Positions 27,375 through 37,297 of a stretch of DNA of 64,000 nt are shown here, in pieces. This DNA is from G965218495 sp965218495 (GTDB taxonomy: Bacteria > Bacteroidota > Rhodothermia > Rhodothermales > Bin80). The stretch spans positions 2,046,001-2,110,000 of the forward strand of contig OZ244626.1 in NCBI GenBank assembly GCA_965218495.1, read 5' to 3'. The position numbers and the translations under genes are program-made. Under the pieces are notes generated by a model. That model had not been told where the DNA came from. It ran no database searches and saw only the letters and a list, made by a program, of their open reading frames with translations. Within the stretch, counting starts at the first letter, position 1. Every line of letters starts with the position of its first letter.

Positions 27375-27995
27375 GTGGCTACGGTCCGTGATAAGGCTGC
27401 ACTTCGCACGCTTTGCAAGGCCTATCGCGCCAATCTTTCGCCCACGGACTACTCCCGACGGAGTCGGCAGATCTGCGTTCGCGCCGCTCAGCTCTCCGCC
27501 TTGCGGGAGGCTCAGGTAATTCATGCCTACTGGCCTGCCATCAGTCGGCGTGAAATAGACATCCGCCCGCTGGTCATGTTTCTGCGTGCTATGGCAAAAA
27601 AAGTCGTTTTGCCGGTGGTCATTAAGGATGCACCTGCGCCAACACTGCTGTCGGTCCCTTTTGAGTCAGAGGCGCACCTGCGACCCAATCGGTGGGGCAT
27701 TCTGGAGCCTGCGGGTGGCCAGCCCGTGGATCGCTCCGCGATTGACGCGGTCATCGTGCCGGCCTTGGCAGCAGATCAGCGCGGCGTGCGACTTGGTTAC
27801 GGCGGTGGGTTTTATGACGCATACCTTGCAGGCATGCGCGCTACTGTAGTCTGCCCAGTCTATGATGCCTGCACGGAAGAGCGGCTAGTGGCCGAGCCAC
27901 ACGACATATCAGTACACGTGCTCATCACAGAAACGCGCACGCTGCATTGTGGCGCGCCCGACTGCACTCCAGATCAGGCCGTAATGTGCACATAG
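27375..27995 (+). CDS. 5-formyltetrahydrofolate cyclo-ligase
   Basis: A 206-aa enzyme of the MTHFS/YgfA family that converts 5-formyl-THF to 5,10-methenyl-THF with ATP. The diagnostic late motif LGYGGGFYDAYLAGM, which binds Mg-ATP, is clear. An R-R-S-R-Q-I-C type helix is at the N-terminus and LRPNRWGILEP in the middle. It starts with GTG 27375, divergent from ffh across 122 bp. Confidence 0.9.
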   Translation: MATVRDKAALRTLCKAYRANLSPTDYSRRSRQICVRAAQLSALREAQVIHAYWPAISRREIDIRPLVMFLRAMAKKVVLPVVIKDAPAPTLLSVPFESEAHLRPNRWGILEPAGGQPVDRSAIDAVIVPALAADQRGVRLGYGGGFYDAYLAGMRATVVCPVYDACTEERLVAEPHDISVHVLITETRTLHCGAPDCTPDQAVMCT

Positions 27996-28126
27996 TTCGC
28001 CTAGTACAGTTGAACCGATTCGGCCATGCGTAGTAACTTGACACATGGGCCCTCATTCTTGCGTAAAGCCGGGCGGTGGATCTGGGCCACCTGACAGCCA
28101 GAGACCCGTACACTTGCCGACGCGCC

Positions 28127-28768
28127 ATGAATACTAGAACAAAGCAGCGTGCCCCGGAATACGACGTGTTAGTCCAGGAAGACAGCATAGCTGGCCAGCA
28201 ACTTCTCTCGGCGCAAGAGCTGGAAGCAGTCCTATTTGAGGACGCTGACCGGTCCGCGTCCGGCCCGATCAACTTGCCCACCGTTGCGGGACTGGGCCTG
28301 ATCGCGTTCGGCCTCCTTTACCTTCTTCAGCTCATTAACCTGCTGCCTGGGAATCTCGGCGGGCTCGTATCGCTGCTGATTTGGCTGGCCGGCGCCTTCA
28401 TCATCCTTATTGGCACTGGTGCGGATTTAAGTGGATCCTCCAAAAAACAACGCAAGCCTAAGAGAAAGTCCGCTAAGAGACGGAAGGTCGTAAAATCAGT
28501 TCAGACCTCCGGGAAAGCGGACAATCAGCGTGACTACCGAAACACGGTCGCGAAGCTGAAAAAGAAGCGTCTGCGCAGATCCTACGACAAGAAGATCTTA
28601 GGCGTAGCCGGCGGAATCGCCGAGTATTTTGGCATTGACCCTCTTTTGGTGCGTGTCGCAGCGGTCGCTCTGGCCATGTCCTCCTTTGGCACAGCCATCG
28701 TGGTCTACTTGATTCTTGGCTGGGCAATGGGAACCCCCGAAATCAGCGGCTCGTCAGGTGACGACTAA
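28127..28768 (+). CDS. PspC-domain membrane protein with extra N-terminal region
   Basis: About 213 aa from ATG 28127. Two close hydrophobic helices lie at residues ~50-105, then a Lys/Arg-rich linker (~106-155). A C-terminal PspC domain follows, KKILGVAGGIAEYFGIDPLLVRV, with two more short hydrophobic segments to the end. PspC domains belong to the membrane-stress response, but no pspA or pspF gene is near. A second PspC protein follows 138 bp downstream. Confidence 0.8.
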   Translation: MNTRTKQRAPEYDVLVQEDSIAGQQLLSAQELEAVLFEDADRSASGPINLPTVAGLGLIAFGLLYLLQLINLLPGNLGGLVSLLIWLAGAFIILIGTGADLSGSSKKQRKPKRKSAKRRKVVKSVQTSGKADNQRDYRNTVAKLKKKRLRRSYDKKILGVAGGIAEYFGIDPLLVRVAAVALAMSSFGTAIVVYLILGWAMGTPEISGSSGDD

Positions 28769-28906
28769 GAAAGAAACGAGACCGTGCCCGGCTTTGGTTA
28801 CATCATTCCAGGTTGGCCCCGTTCACACGTGCGTGCCAGCATCGCACGACAGCAAGTCGGCATGCTTTGCATCTCGCCGAAGAGTTTACTCATAACTAGG
28901 GACGCA

Positions 28907-29095
28907 ATGACTGAGAAAAAACGACTCACACTATCAAGGAACCGTAAAATACTTGGCGTATGCGGCGGCATTGCCGAGTACTATTCCGTCGATCCGACTC
29001 ATGTTCGGGTCGGCGCGGTCGTGCTTCTTGTACTAGGGGTCGGATCTCTGCTTCTGGTCTACTTGATTCTGGCCATCGTATTGCCCAATGGCTGA
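28907..29095 (+). CDS. Small PspC-domain protein
   Basis: A 62-aa protein that is just one PspC domain: RNRKILGVCGGIAEYYSVDPTHVRV followed by one or two membrane helices (VLLVLGVGSLLLVYLILAIV). A longer frame from 28784 exists, but the conserved part and the ATG at 28907 argue for the short form. It is probably a partner or paralogue of the PspC protein upstream. Confidence 0.8.
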   Translation: MTEKKRLTLSRNRKILGVCGGIAEYYSVDPTHVRVGAVVLLVLGVGSLLLVYLILAIVLPNG

Positions 29096-29307
29096 GTATG
29101 CTTGTGCCTGCACAAGGCATGTTGGGGAATTGACGCAGCTTTTCAGTTGCCGCCGGGTCCTGACGCATAGGCCCGAAGTGAAATACTGTCTGGCCCGTCT
29201 GTGCCGGCAGGCTTGCTCCTTCCGCGCGCGCGATTGTTCTGGCGCAATGAAGCGCATCGGCCTTGTGCGCGTTCAAGTGCAGTTTCGATCCTACAGTCCC
29301 CAAACGC

Positions 29308-30386
29308 ATGGCGCCTCGCCACGAACCGAAGCGCGTACTTGTCACAGGCGGCGCCGGCTTTATTGGCTCTAACTTCCTGCTGCGCATGGTACGCAGCCAC
29401 CCGCAAGTTGAGTTTGTCAACCTGGACAAGCTCACCTACGCCGGCAACCTGATGAATCTGCGCAGCATTGAGGCTGCTGACAACTACTCGTTCGTGCGGG
29501 GTGATGCCGCGGATTCGGACTTTGTTTCGGGGCTCTTTGAGCAGCATCAATTCACCAGCGTCGTTCACTTTGCTGCGGAGAGCCATGTGGATCGGTCCAT
29601 TATGGCTCCGCTGGCATTTGTGCAGTCCAACACCGTTGGGACCGTAACGCTCCTGGAGGCAGCACGGCGGGCTTGGGCCGGCCAAGCCCGCCACACTGGC
29701 GCGTACCGTTTCCTGCACGTGTCGACCGACGAAGTGTTCGGTTCGCTGGGCCACGATTCCTACTTCACCGAAAGTACGCCATACAATCCGCGCTCGCCCT
29801 ACTCTGCGTCAAAAGCTGCCGCGGATCACTTTGTGCGGGCTTACGCACATACCTACGGCCTCCCCGTAAGCATTTCCAACTGTTCCAACAACTACGGCCC
29901 GTTCCAATTCCCCGAGAAGCTCATCCCGCTGGTGATCATGCGGGCTGCCAACAATCAGGCGATACCGATCTATGGCAAGGGAGAAAACGTACGCGACTGG
30001 CTGCATGTGGCAGACCATTGCGATGCCTTGGACCTGATCTTGCGCCAGGAAAGCCCGGAGTAACCTATCTGGTTGGGGGCAACAATGAATGCGCCAACCT
30101 TGACTTGGTGAAGCTGATCTTGGATCTGGTTGATGAGCGGCTGGGCACCGGGCGCGGGCATTCGCGAAGCCTTATCACGTTTGTTCCAGACCGCCCAGGT
30201 CATGACTTTCGCTACGCCATCAATGCCCAGCATCTGCAGGGTTCACTAGGATGGCGCCCGCGCTACACGCTGGAAACCGGTCTACGGCAGACCGTCGCAT
30301 GGTACCTGGACCATATGGACTGGCTGCAAAGCGTAACGGACCGCTCCTACATGGATTACATTCAGGCGCAGTATGGCTCGCTATGA
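29308..30386 (+). pseudogene. rmlB: dTDP-glucose 4,6-dehydratase, one-base frameshift
   Basis: An extended SDR that makes dTDP-4-keto-6-deoxyglucose. Frame one covers residues 1-252: GAGFIGSN nucleotide motif, HFAAESHVDRS, STDEVFG, Tyr/Lys of YSASKAAADH, and NCSNNYGPFQFPEKLIPL. It stops at TAA 30061-30063. The family continues without loss in a second frame from about 30045: GKPGVTYLVGGNNE...NLDLVK...PDRPGHDFRYAI...LGWRPRYTLETGL. Adding a single G at 30045-30050 (CAGGAAAG to CAGGGAAAG) would restore the frame, so this is either a real recent mutation or a sequence error. The last bases overlap the HAD gene by 14 bp. Confidence 0.85.
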
Positions 30387-31113
30387 GGCAAGGAAGCTGC
30401 TGCTCTTTGATATCGACGGGACGCTCCTGACCTCCAATGGTGTTAGCAGGCGGCTCATGGACGAGGCACTGGCAGGCCTGTTCGGCCCGCACGTGTCCAG
30501 TCGTGGCGTTGCGTTCTCTGGAAGGACTGACCTTGATATTATGGCCGAAATCCTCCAGACCCCTGGCATACCGACCGAGGATCTTCCACGCTTCGTGCCT
30601 CTTGCGCTAGAGGCCTATGCGCGCCGGGCGCGCGGCAGGATCCATTCAGCGAATGTTTCCGTGCTGCCTAAGGTTCGCCACCTGCTCGAGCGTTTGCACG
30701 GCGATAGGACTGTGCAGCTCGGACTCGTAACCGGCAACCTGCATTCAACAGCATACTTCAAGTTGGAAGCGGTGGACCTTGCGTTAAAGTTCCCCTTTGG
30801 CGCTTTTGGCAGCGACCATGCGGATCGCAACCTGCTCCCGGCGCTGGCAGTAAAGCGTGCTCGCGAGTACAACGGGGTTAGCTACACGGGACATGACATT
30901 GTGGTTATTGGGGATTCGGTCCACGACATTCGATGCGGACATCACACTGGGGCCTATTGCGTAGCGGTCGCAACCGGACTGACCAGCACTGACCGACTGG
31001 CCGCCGAAAAGCCGCACCTGCTGCTCGAGGACCTATCGGATACTGAAGCCTTCTGCACCGCGGTTCTTAGTGAGCCGCGGTTACCTGGTCAAGGCATGGG
31101 CGCAAGGTTGTAG
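30373..31113 (+). CDS. HAD-superfamily hydrolase (phosphatase)
   Basis: A 246-aa protein with HAD motif I FDIDGTLL (Asp13 and Asp15), motif II threonine in LGLVTGNL, and motif IV GDSVHDIRCG. An alpha-helical C1 cap lies between motifs I and II. It resembles phosphoglycolate phosphatase-like enzymes, but the substrate is unknown. The start overlaps the tail of rmlB, and the stop overlaps the convergent tyrosine phosphatase gene by about 25 bp. Confidence 0.85.
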   Translation: MARYEARKLLLFDIDGTLLTSNGVSRRLMDEALAGLFGPHVSSRGVAFSGRTDLDIMAEILQTPGIPTEDLPRFVPLALEAYARRARGRIHSANVSVLPKVRHLLERLHGDRTVQLGLVTGNLHSTAYFKLEAVDLALKFPFGAFGSDHADRNLLPALAVKRAREYNGVSYTGHDIVVIGDSVHDIRCGHHTGAYCVAVATGLTSTDRLAAEKPHLLLEDLSDTEAFCTAVLSEPRLPGQGMGARL

Positions 31114-31580
31114 CGGAGCGTCAGCACTTCAAGAATTTTCCTGCAGGTCCGGTCGATGATCGTGAAGACGGGCTCGAAGTTGCCATCGAAGTACGGATCT
31201 GGCACCTCGTACGAATTCGGGTCAGGGTCGAATTCGCTAAATCGATTGACTTTCCCTTTGTGTCCTCCTTTCCGATCCATCAGGAGCACGTCACGCTCAA
31301 TGCTGCGATCCATCGCGTAGATATGATCGTAGTAATCGAGGTCCTTGTGCTCCAGCTGCTGTGCGCGCTGGTTGCTTAGATCAATGCCGTGCCGCTTCGC
31401 AGTTCTCCTCATGCGCACATCCGGCTTTTCCGCGATGTGCCATGCACCGACACCCGACGAAGCCACCTCGAAGTGATGGGTCAACCTCGCCTGGCGTACA
31501 AGTTCTTCAAAGATTCCCTGTGCCAGTGGACTCCGGCAAATGTTGCCCAAGCACACAAACATGACCCTAATTGGCGTCAC
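31089..31580 (-). CDS. Low-molecular-weight protein tyrosine phosphatase
   Basis: About 163 aa. The GTG start at 31580 was chosen because GAGGTGG lies ~5 bases upstream and the protein then opens TPIRVMFVCLGNICRSP, carrying the catalytic C-x5-R loop (Cys10, Arg16). A second catalytic element DPYFDG, with the general acid Asp, is at about residue 128. Homologues in bacteria often control exopolysaccharide kinases, and a sugar-nucleotide gene (rmlB) lies nearby, which fits loosely. The frame reaches 31643, but that part looks non-conserved. Confidence 0.88.
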   Translation of the reverse strand: MTPIRVMFVCLGNICRSPLAQGIFEELVRQARLTHHFEVASSGVGAWHIAEKPDVRMRRTAKRHGIDLSNQRAQQLEHKDLDYYDHIYAMDRSIERDVLLMDRKGGHKGKVNRFSEFDPDPNSYEVPDPYFDGNFEPVFTIIDRTCRKILEVLTLRYNLAPMP

Positions 31581-33797
31581 ATCGCCACCTCGCACTCGTT
31601 GGGAAGAATCATTTTTCCGGCCATCAAACAATAGCGCCCTCAAAGTGGCCGCGCGCCGAATCCCGCAAAGATACAGTGTTGGCAGTTAATGCGGATACTG
31701 GATCCCATATTGCGCGCTGGTCTCAAGCCCGCGAAACCAAGTACACAAGAAGGTGGCGCCGAAGGCGGGCCGATTGAGCCGGCACCTAGAGCTTGTGCAC
31801 TTCCAATTGGATTCTCAGTCTGGTAGGTAGCCCAGCTGCCCGCGGATTCGTTGCTGTGGGGGGCTTGCGCCAACGCTAGTTGGAGCAGATTTGTGATGGC
31901 GCCACAGCCGGCGGCCGCAGTGACTTTGGCGTCGAAGGCGGCAGAGTTGTGTCGTTCTCCTGCGAGCAATTTGTCGGAGTGGGGACGCAGCGTCCGGCCA
32001 AAGGCGGTGCAGTGCCCTTGCGAATAGAATCCGTGCCGTAGCGAACCGGGAATTCGGTGGCTTGGACAATTGTGACGACCGTGCGACGAATGGCAAACGA
32101 ATCCTATCGACTGCATTCCCCGGGTGCCGCTCATGCGCATCCGCCGCCTTTGAGGCGCACAGTCGGTGATGCAGGTGACGGCAAGTCAGGTCGGGACGCG
32201 TCGCATGGCGCAGGACACCGACAACAAGGGGCCGCCGCTGCCATCCCTGGCTATGCTGGATGCAGTAACTTCCGTGGCCGCCAAGTGCATCGTCACATTA
32301 TCATAGGCGCGGTCCTCTCCATTGCTTGAAATAGGGTCCGCTACTGTAAACGATGTCGTTGGCGCAGTGCCCTTGGTCCGCGAAGCGTGGATCCGCGTTC
32401 TGCGAAGTAATTGGTCACGCCAGGGCCTATCCGGACGAGGTCGTCATCAGGAGTGCGGCAACGCGTGACTTCATCGGGCCGGATGCAGGCGAGACCGAAT
32501 TCAATGACCAATCTTGCCCTGGCCTGCAGGAACATCTCGGAGACTGGCTTCGCGGCTTGATGGTCGGCAATTTGATTGGATGCCTATTCTGTGGCGGGCG
32601 ATTGTTCACCGCGAAAGCGGTCATTAGCTGAGCTCCATGGACGGTAATCGGCGAAGTCGTGCCCTCTAATCTTCAACCAAATGATTCAAGGTGCGGCATA
32701 GCGATTGCCGGTCACGCCGCGGACAGTTGTCCGGTTCCGCCTTGTGGCTGCAGCGATCCTGCAGGCGCCCTCAGGTTGCCGCCACACGCTTTGCAAGGTA
32801 CATTGACAGCCCTGCTTGGGCTTCTTCGCGGTCGCCCCAGAAAGGGAATTGAGTTGCATCTGCACGGCACCAGCCTTCGGTCTTGCCGCGGTTGTATGAA
32901 GGCGCGCACAGTATGCCCCCGATCGCGAACGATGCCGGCATTTCGCGTCTACCGCTCGTGTGCGACGCTCCGACTTAAGAACTAGGCCCTGGTACTGCTA
33001 GATTTCCAGTAGTGCGTTCCAGCGGGCAAGAGGCACTAACTGTCCTTCACCGCGCGACCGATTTATTCCAAACGCCCTTATTCGCGAGAATGTGGATCCT
33101 CAGGCTCCGCTCCTCGCCTCAGCCGGTCACTTCCATGCCGCAGGTATACAGTAGCTCAGAGGCGCCGATGACCTATTCGCGTTACGTCACGACAGCACCT
33201 TGCCCCTGGTGCGCGAACCCAGGTGCAAAAGTGGCAACTCTTGAACCGGCCGCTCCCCAAAGTGTAGAATGGCCCATATTTCGTAGCTATGCCTGTCGGT
33301 TGAGCTGCGCCTAGGGCGCCAAGCACAATGTGATGGCCAAGTTGCGTTGGAACCAGACGCGACTGCGAGAGCAGCTCACCGCCAGGACCCTTACAGAAGA
33401 CTTCAGATCAACAGCGTTGGCATGCTGCGACTTAGTGGACAGAGGGCTGTCCTTCGCGGGGCAAGTGCCGTGAGGAATGCCCGCGTCCAAACCTCATCTG
33501 AGGTCCGGTACCGTGAAACCCAAGGTGACACGGAGAACCCGCTGTCGCAGGTCCCATCCGTTCGACGCAACTGGGTTGGAACTGGATTTGCAGCGGGATA
33601 CAACACTGACGCGTACCACTCGCACTCAACGGTACCAAGTCAACTGCCATCTTAAGGGTGATACCCCTCATGGCGAACGGCAGTGCGTCTGAAACGACAC
33701 GGCGGCATTTGCATGGGAGATCTGGAGATGCTTGCTGTAGCGAATACGTCCCATTTTGCTTGAGCACTTTGTCGAACTCGCACTCTAAGCCCAACGG
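31581..33797. other. 2.2-kb gene-free stretch
   Basis: Longest gap in the window. Every frame is broken by frequent stops, and the longest open stretches (~100-166 codons) give low-complexity Arg/Pro/Ala/Ser sequences with no family match, so none is called. No tRNA, rRNA or repeat array was recognised. The likeliest explanation is eroded former genes. Confidence 0.6.
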
Positions 33798-34904
33798 ATG
33801 ACGCCAACAGCCTTCCCGCTGGAGCTGATCGCGAATCAGCGGACTGAAATTACGGATGTGGTTCCGCTCCTTGCCGCCCGCTACGATGGGGCCATGGGGC
33901 CATACCAGAAGTTGCTGTACTGCTCAATGCACACAACAGCAGGCTTCCTTGACCCGGATATGGCGCTCAAGCTGGAGCACCGCCGCGAATCCGTGGAAGC
34001 AGTCATCCAGTCGGCAAAGCGGCTATTTCCCAGCGGGGCGCCGTATTGGCATGACCGCATGAACCTCAGGTCAGAGCTCAGTGACGAGCAAAAGCTCCGA
34101 GAGCCGCATAACGCAGACTCGCATCTCGTATACATCTCCATGGGTCTGGGTAGCGCAGTCGAATACGATAACAACCCTGGCCAACCAGTCTACTTTATCG
34201 ATCTGGATGGCATGAACGCCGGATTCCAGCGCCATCGGCAATCCTTAGCAGTCGGATATAATACTCGTGAATGCGTGTACGAGCACGTCGTAGAGGTGAA
34301 GATGCCAGATAAGCCCGTGGTATCGGTTAATCTCGATGCAAGCGTCCTCGGCAGGGAGCTCGAATTGGATTCGCTCATAAAGACACACCAGGTTCACCAC
34401 GGCGTTGTGATCCTTGGACTTGCGGACGACGAAGAACATGCAGGCCTTACTGTCAATGAATTCGAGCCGCTTCTAATAGAAAACGACCTGGCTGGCGTGC
34501 TGGACAACCCGCTTCACTACATGAAGAAAGAAGCCGTTGGAATCGTAAGGGACCCACGCTCCCTTCCGAAGCGAGCAAAGAAGTATCTGACCCAGGACCT
34601 GACACAGATCATCAACGAGATCGTGGCCACAGTCGGGCGTCACACGTCTATTCTTCACCACGTCATTGAGCGGCTAGGAAGAAGCATCCCCTACCTTGAG
34701 CGCGTGATAGAGTATGTGGCAACCACGTCCGCGTCACGTTGGATGGGGCTGAACCGCTCGGTGTCCCTGCTGATCAACAATGAGAACAACCACGCTTCGG
34801 GTAGCCTCGTGATGGGTACATATCAAAGCCCCATACTAGTACAGTGGCGTCGGCCCACCGCGCAAACGCGTCGGGTGCACATCAGAGTCATCCGGTTTGA
34901 CTAG
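33798..34904 (+). CDS. YjbQ/UPF0047-like protein, apparently with ~200-aa insertion
   Basis: A 368-aa protein. The N-terminal part has YjbQ motifs: MHTTAGFL (~44-51), a YWHDRMN segment (~83-89, compare YEHD in YjbQ) and HNADSHLVYISMGLGSAVEY (~104-123). The C-terminal ~35 residues, SGSLVMGTYQSPILVQW...TRRVHIRVI, match the YjbQ closing strands (G...GTWQ.I.L....R...). About 200 residues separate these two parts, where a standard YjbQ (~135 aa) has only a few. The middle contains a HGVVILGLADDEEHAGL segment and helices I do not recognise. YjbQ proteins have thiamin-phosphate-synthase-like activity in some reports, but the physiological role is unclear. Gene deserts on both sides. Confidence 0.6.
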   Translation: MTPTAFPLELIANQRTEITDVVPLLAARYDGAMGPYQKLLYCSMHTTAGFLDPDMALKLEHRRESVEAVIQSAKRLFPSGAPYWHDRMNLRSELSDEQKLREPHNADSHLVYISMGLGSAVEYDNNPGQPVYFIDLDGMNAGFQRHRQSLAVGYNTRECVYEHVVEVKMPDKPVVSVNLDASVLGRELELDSLIKTHQVHHGVVILGLADDEEHAGLTVNEFEPLLIENDLAGVLDNPLHYMKKEAVGIVRDPRSLPKRAKKYLTQDLTQIINEIVATVGRHTSILHHVIERLGRSIPYLERVIEYVATTSASRWMGLNRSVSLLINNENNHASGSLVMGTYQSPILVQWRRPTAQTRRVHIRVIRFD

Positions 34905-35723
34905 CTCGACACTCCCGAAGTGGTGATATGCTTCGCGTTGCTGCTGCCCCCATAATGTGCGGACTCCGCCGCATTCTCGACTCAGGGGCACGAATTAGCG
35001 TGGCAACGCTGATATTCCGTGGCTCACTCACGATCAGCATTTGACAGTCTGCCCTTGGCACGCGCCAGATCAAGGCCAGCTGGCACAATCCTCACGCTAC
35101 TCTTGTTGCTTTGGCAAGACTCAATGGCACAGACTGGCCCGTGTGCATACAATGAGTCTGCGTGGCGCGTGCTGCAGCACACCCCTAGTTAGTTACCATT
35201 ATTTCCACCTCGTCCTTGAGCCCGATCCAATCTCCCACCGACGTACGAGACCCTGCGGGCATGACCTTCTCTTACGGGCCACAAACAGCTTCAAGCGTGC
35301 CATGCTGAGTGACCGCCTGGGCGTGTTCTTGCAATAGCTGCCCTGCAGGACCGGGGGTGCTGGTGGATTGGCTGCACCAGAGACCACTACGAACTATTCG
35401 CTATGGCGCAGTCAGTGCGGAAACGCATGAGCGGGTCACATTGCCGGGCGGTAGGCGCGTACGTTTGCAAAGCGTGCGACCTGAACACCGCGCGGAGCAT
35501 CATAATTGGGCGCCTAAGGAGCTCGAGTCGAATGGCCCCCAATTCCGGCATGCAGCACGGAGTTAGGTCACGGTGTGCCCCAGCGCATTGCGACTTGCGG
35601 AATGTAGGCCCTGCCAGAAAACAGATTAGCTCAGAGGTGGGTCAACGGATTGGCTACAAGCGACCCTTCGGCGGCCTGCTGGCACTGTCAATACCCGCGC
35701 GGCAGCCACTTGGAAAGGCGTGC
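34905..35723. other. Gene-free stretch between YjbQ-like gene and SDR
   Basis: 819 bp. Several open frames of 60-100 codons exist, but none has a recognisable motif and most overlap one another. No RNA gene or repeat seen. Confidence 0.55.
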
Positions 35724-36500
35724 TTAGAAGAGCGATCTGGATTGTCCACCATCTACGTTCAGGCACGCACCTGTAACCAGGCTCGCACGATCCGAGAGCA
35801 GAAACGCAGCCACGTCAGCAATCTCTTCTGCACGCCCAAATCGCCCGTTCGGCAGGTTTTGCGACACAAAAGCCTTCATGCCCTCAGGGTCGTTGTGCAC
35901 GCGGCGATCCCACGATCCACCCGGAATCCGTATCGAACCTGGCGCAATACAGTTCACACGGATGCCTTGCGAGGCCAACTCCAATGCCATGATCTTGGCT
36001 GCGCTGATGAGCGCTGACTTGGTGGCATTGTATATGGACAGCCCGGGCCCACCAGCTTCGCGCCCGAAGATGGAGGCCAGAAAAAGGATCGCGCCGCCGC
36101 CTGTCTTCACCATGTGCTTGATGGCTGCACGTGAGCAGCGGAGATGAATGTTGAGGTTCACATCAAGGATTGCCTGCCAGTCTTCATCGGTGGTATCCAC
36201 AAATCGCCCACGTCGGTTGCCGCCAACATTGTTCACCAGCCGATCCACTCGACCAAAATGGCCGGCGGTTCGGGCTATGAGGTCTTCTGGCGCCCCGGCG
36301 CCGGTAAGGTCCATAGGGATCGTTAGTACTTGTGCTCCCGCCGCCCGCATGCCTTGTGCGGCGTCTTCCAAGGCAGACGCCGTTCTTGCGCAAATGGTAA
36401 GGTTGCAGCCCTCGCGGGCTAACCCTTCGGCAATGTACCTGCCAAGGCCACGGCTGGCCCCCGTCACAATTGCGACCTTTCCCTTCAAGCCCAGATTCAT
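35724..36500 (-). CDS. Short-chain dehydrogenase/reductase
   Basis: 258 aa. NAD(P)-binding motif TGASRGLG at residues 13-20, NNVGG at ~90-94, catalytic Ser143, Tyr157 and Lys161 (YNATK). A classical SDR end DGGQ follows. The substrate cannot be deduced. It is isolated, with gene-poor DNA on both sides, and is distinct in sequence from the other SDR at 45487-46275. Confidence 0.9.
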   Translation of the reverse strand: MNLGLKGKVAIVTGASRGLGRYIAEGLAREGCNLTICARTASALEDAAQGMRAAGAQVLTIPMDLTGAGAPEDLIARTAGHFGRVDRLVNNVGGNRRGRFVDTTDEDWQAILDVNLNIHLRCSRAAIKHMVKTGGGAILFLASIFGREAGGPGLSIYNATKSALISAAKIMALELASQGIRVNCIAPGSIRIPGGSWDRRVHNDPEGMKAFVSQNLPNGRFGRAEEIADVAAFLLSDRASLVTGACLNVDGGQSRSLF

Positions 36501-36757
36501 TGCAATAGGTGATGATGCAGCCCCTTATACGACCCGGAACCAACAAAGGGCCCTGCCCTGCTTCGGGCCTTCAACACACATGATCCTTGATACCCAATGT
36601 GGGCCGTCAGATGCTAGGCAGCGGCGTGGCTATAGCACTTCCAGTCGCGTAGCGCTATCTTTGATTCCAAGGTCTGCGGCTCCTGAGAAGCGAACCGATT
36701 TGCCGGCTGCAGGCTCGGTGCAGCGTTAATAATTTCTTGACTGTTTCCCGATCAGAT

Positions 36758-37279
36758 ATGACATACCGCAGCCTTTTTCCGGCGCTTTCGGACGCGGCGC
36801 GCGTGTGGGTGTATCCCACGAGTGATCCGCTCAGCGCCTCAGCGCAAGAACATCTGATGACTCAGATTCGCACATTCATGAGAGGGTGGCGATCGCACGG
36901 CAGAGCAGCCAGCGGGGACATCAACATCCTTTTTGACCGCTTCATTGTGGCAGCCGGTTCTCTCCAGTCCGGCGGCCCTCTCTCAGGGTGCAGCATTGAC
37001 AGCATGACGCACGCCATAGAAGGTGCGGCGCACGGCGTTGGCATTTCGCTAGTGACACCAATGGCAGTATTCTACCGCACTGGTGATGGCGGCATCCGAT
37101 TTGTGTCGCGAGGCTACTTTCGCCGTATGGTGCACGCCAATGAAGTCCATGCCGACACACCAGTTTTCGACCTTGGAGTATCGTCCGTCGGCGCCTTGCG
37201 CGGCGGCGCCTTTGAGTTGCCGTTCCGTGATTCATGGCACGCGCGCGTCTTCAGACCCCAACCCGAAGCCGTGCTGTAG
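36758..37279 (+). CDS. Bacteroidota conserved protein (often mislabelled ABC transporter ATPase)
   Basis: 173 aa from ATG 36758. It matches from memory a small soluble family that is widespread in Bacteroidota: an aromatic-rich opening ARVWVYPTSDPLS, then FMRGWRSHG, the central INILFDRFIV, SGCSIDSMTHAI with the conserved Cys-Ser-Ile-Asp-Ser, and a closing DSWHARVF. Homologues are called 'ABC transporter ATPase' in databases but lack Walker motifs, as does this one. Function unknown. It precedes the K+ channel gene by 18 bp. Confidence 0.75.
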   Translation: MTYRSLFPALSDAARVWVYPTSDPLSASAQEHLMTQIRTFMRGWRSHGRAASGDINILFDRFIVAAGSLQSGGPLSGCSIDSMTHAIEGAAHGVGISLVTPMAVFYRTGDGGIRFVSRGYFRRMVHANEVHADTPVFDLGVSSVGALRGGAFELPFRDSWHARVFRPQPEAVL

Positions 37280-37297
37280 CAGGCCGACCAGTGAACA

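Noticed and set aside
31640..32140. 166-codon minus-strand frame in the 2.2-kb desert
   Set aside because: Low-complexity composition and no family resemblance. Likely chance in GC-rich DNA.
35403..36017. 204-codon plus-strand frame reaching into the SDR gene
   Set aside because: Half lies antisense to the conserved SDR and the rest has no recognisable sequence.
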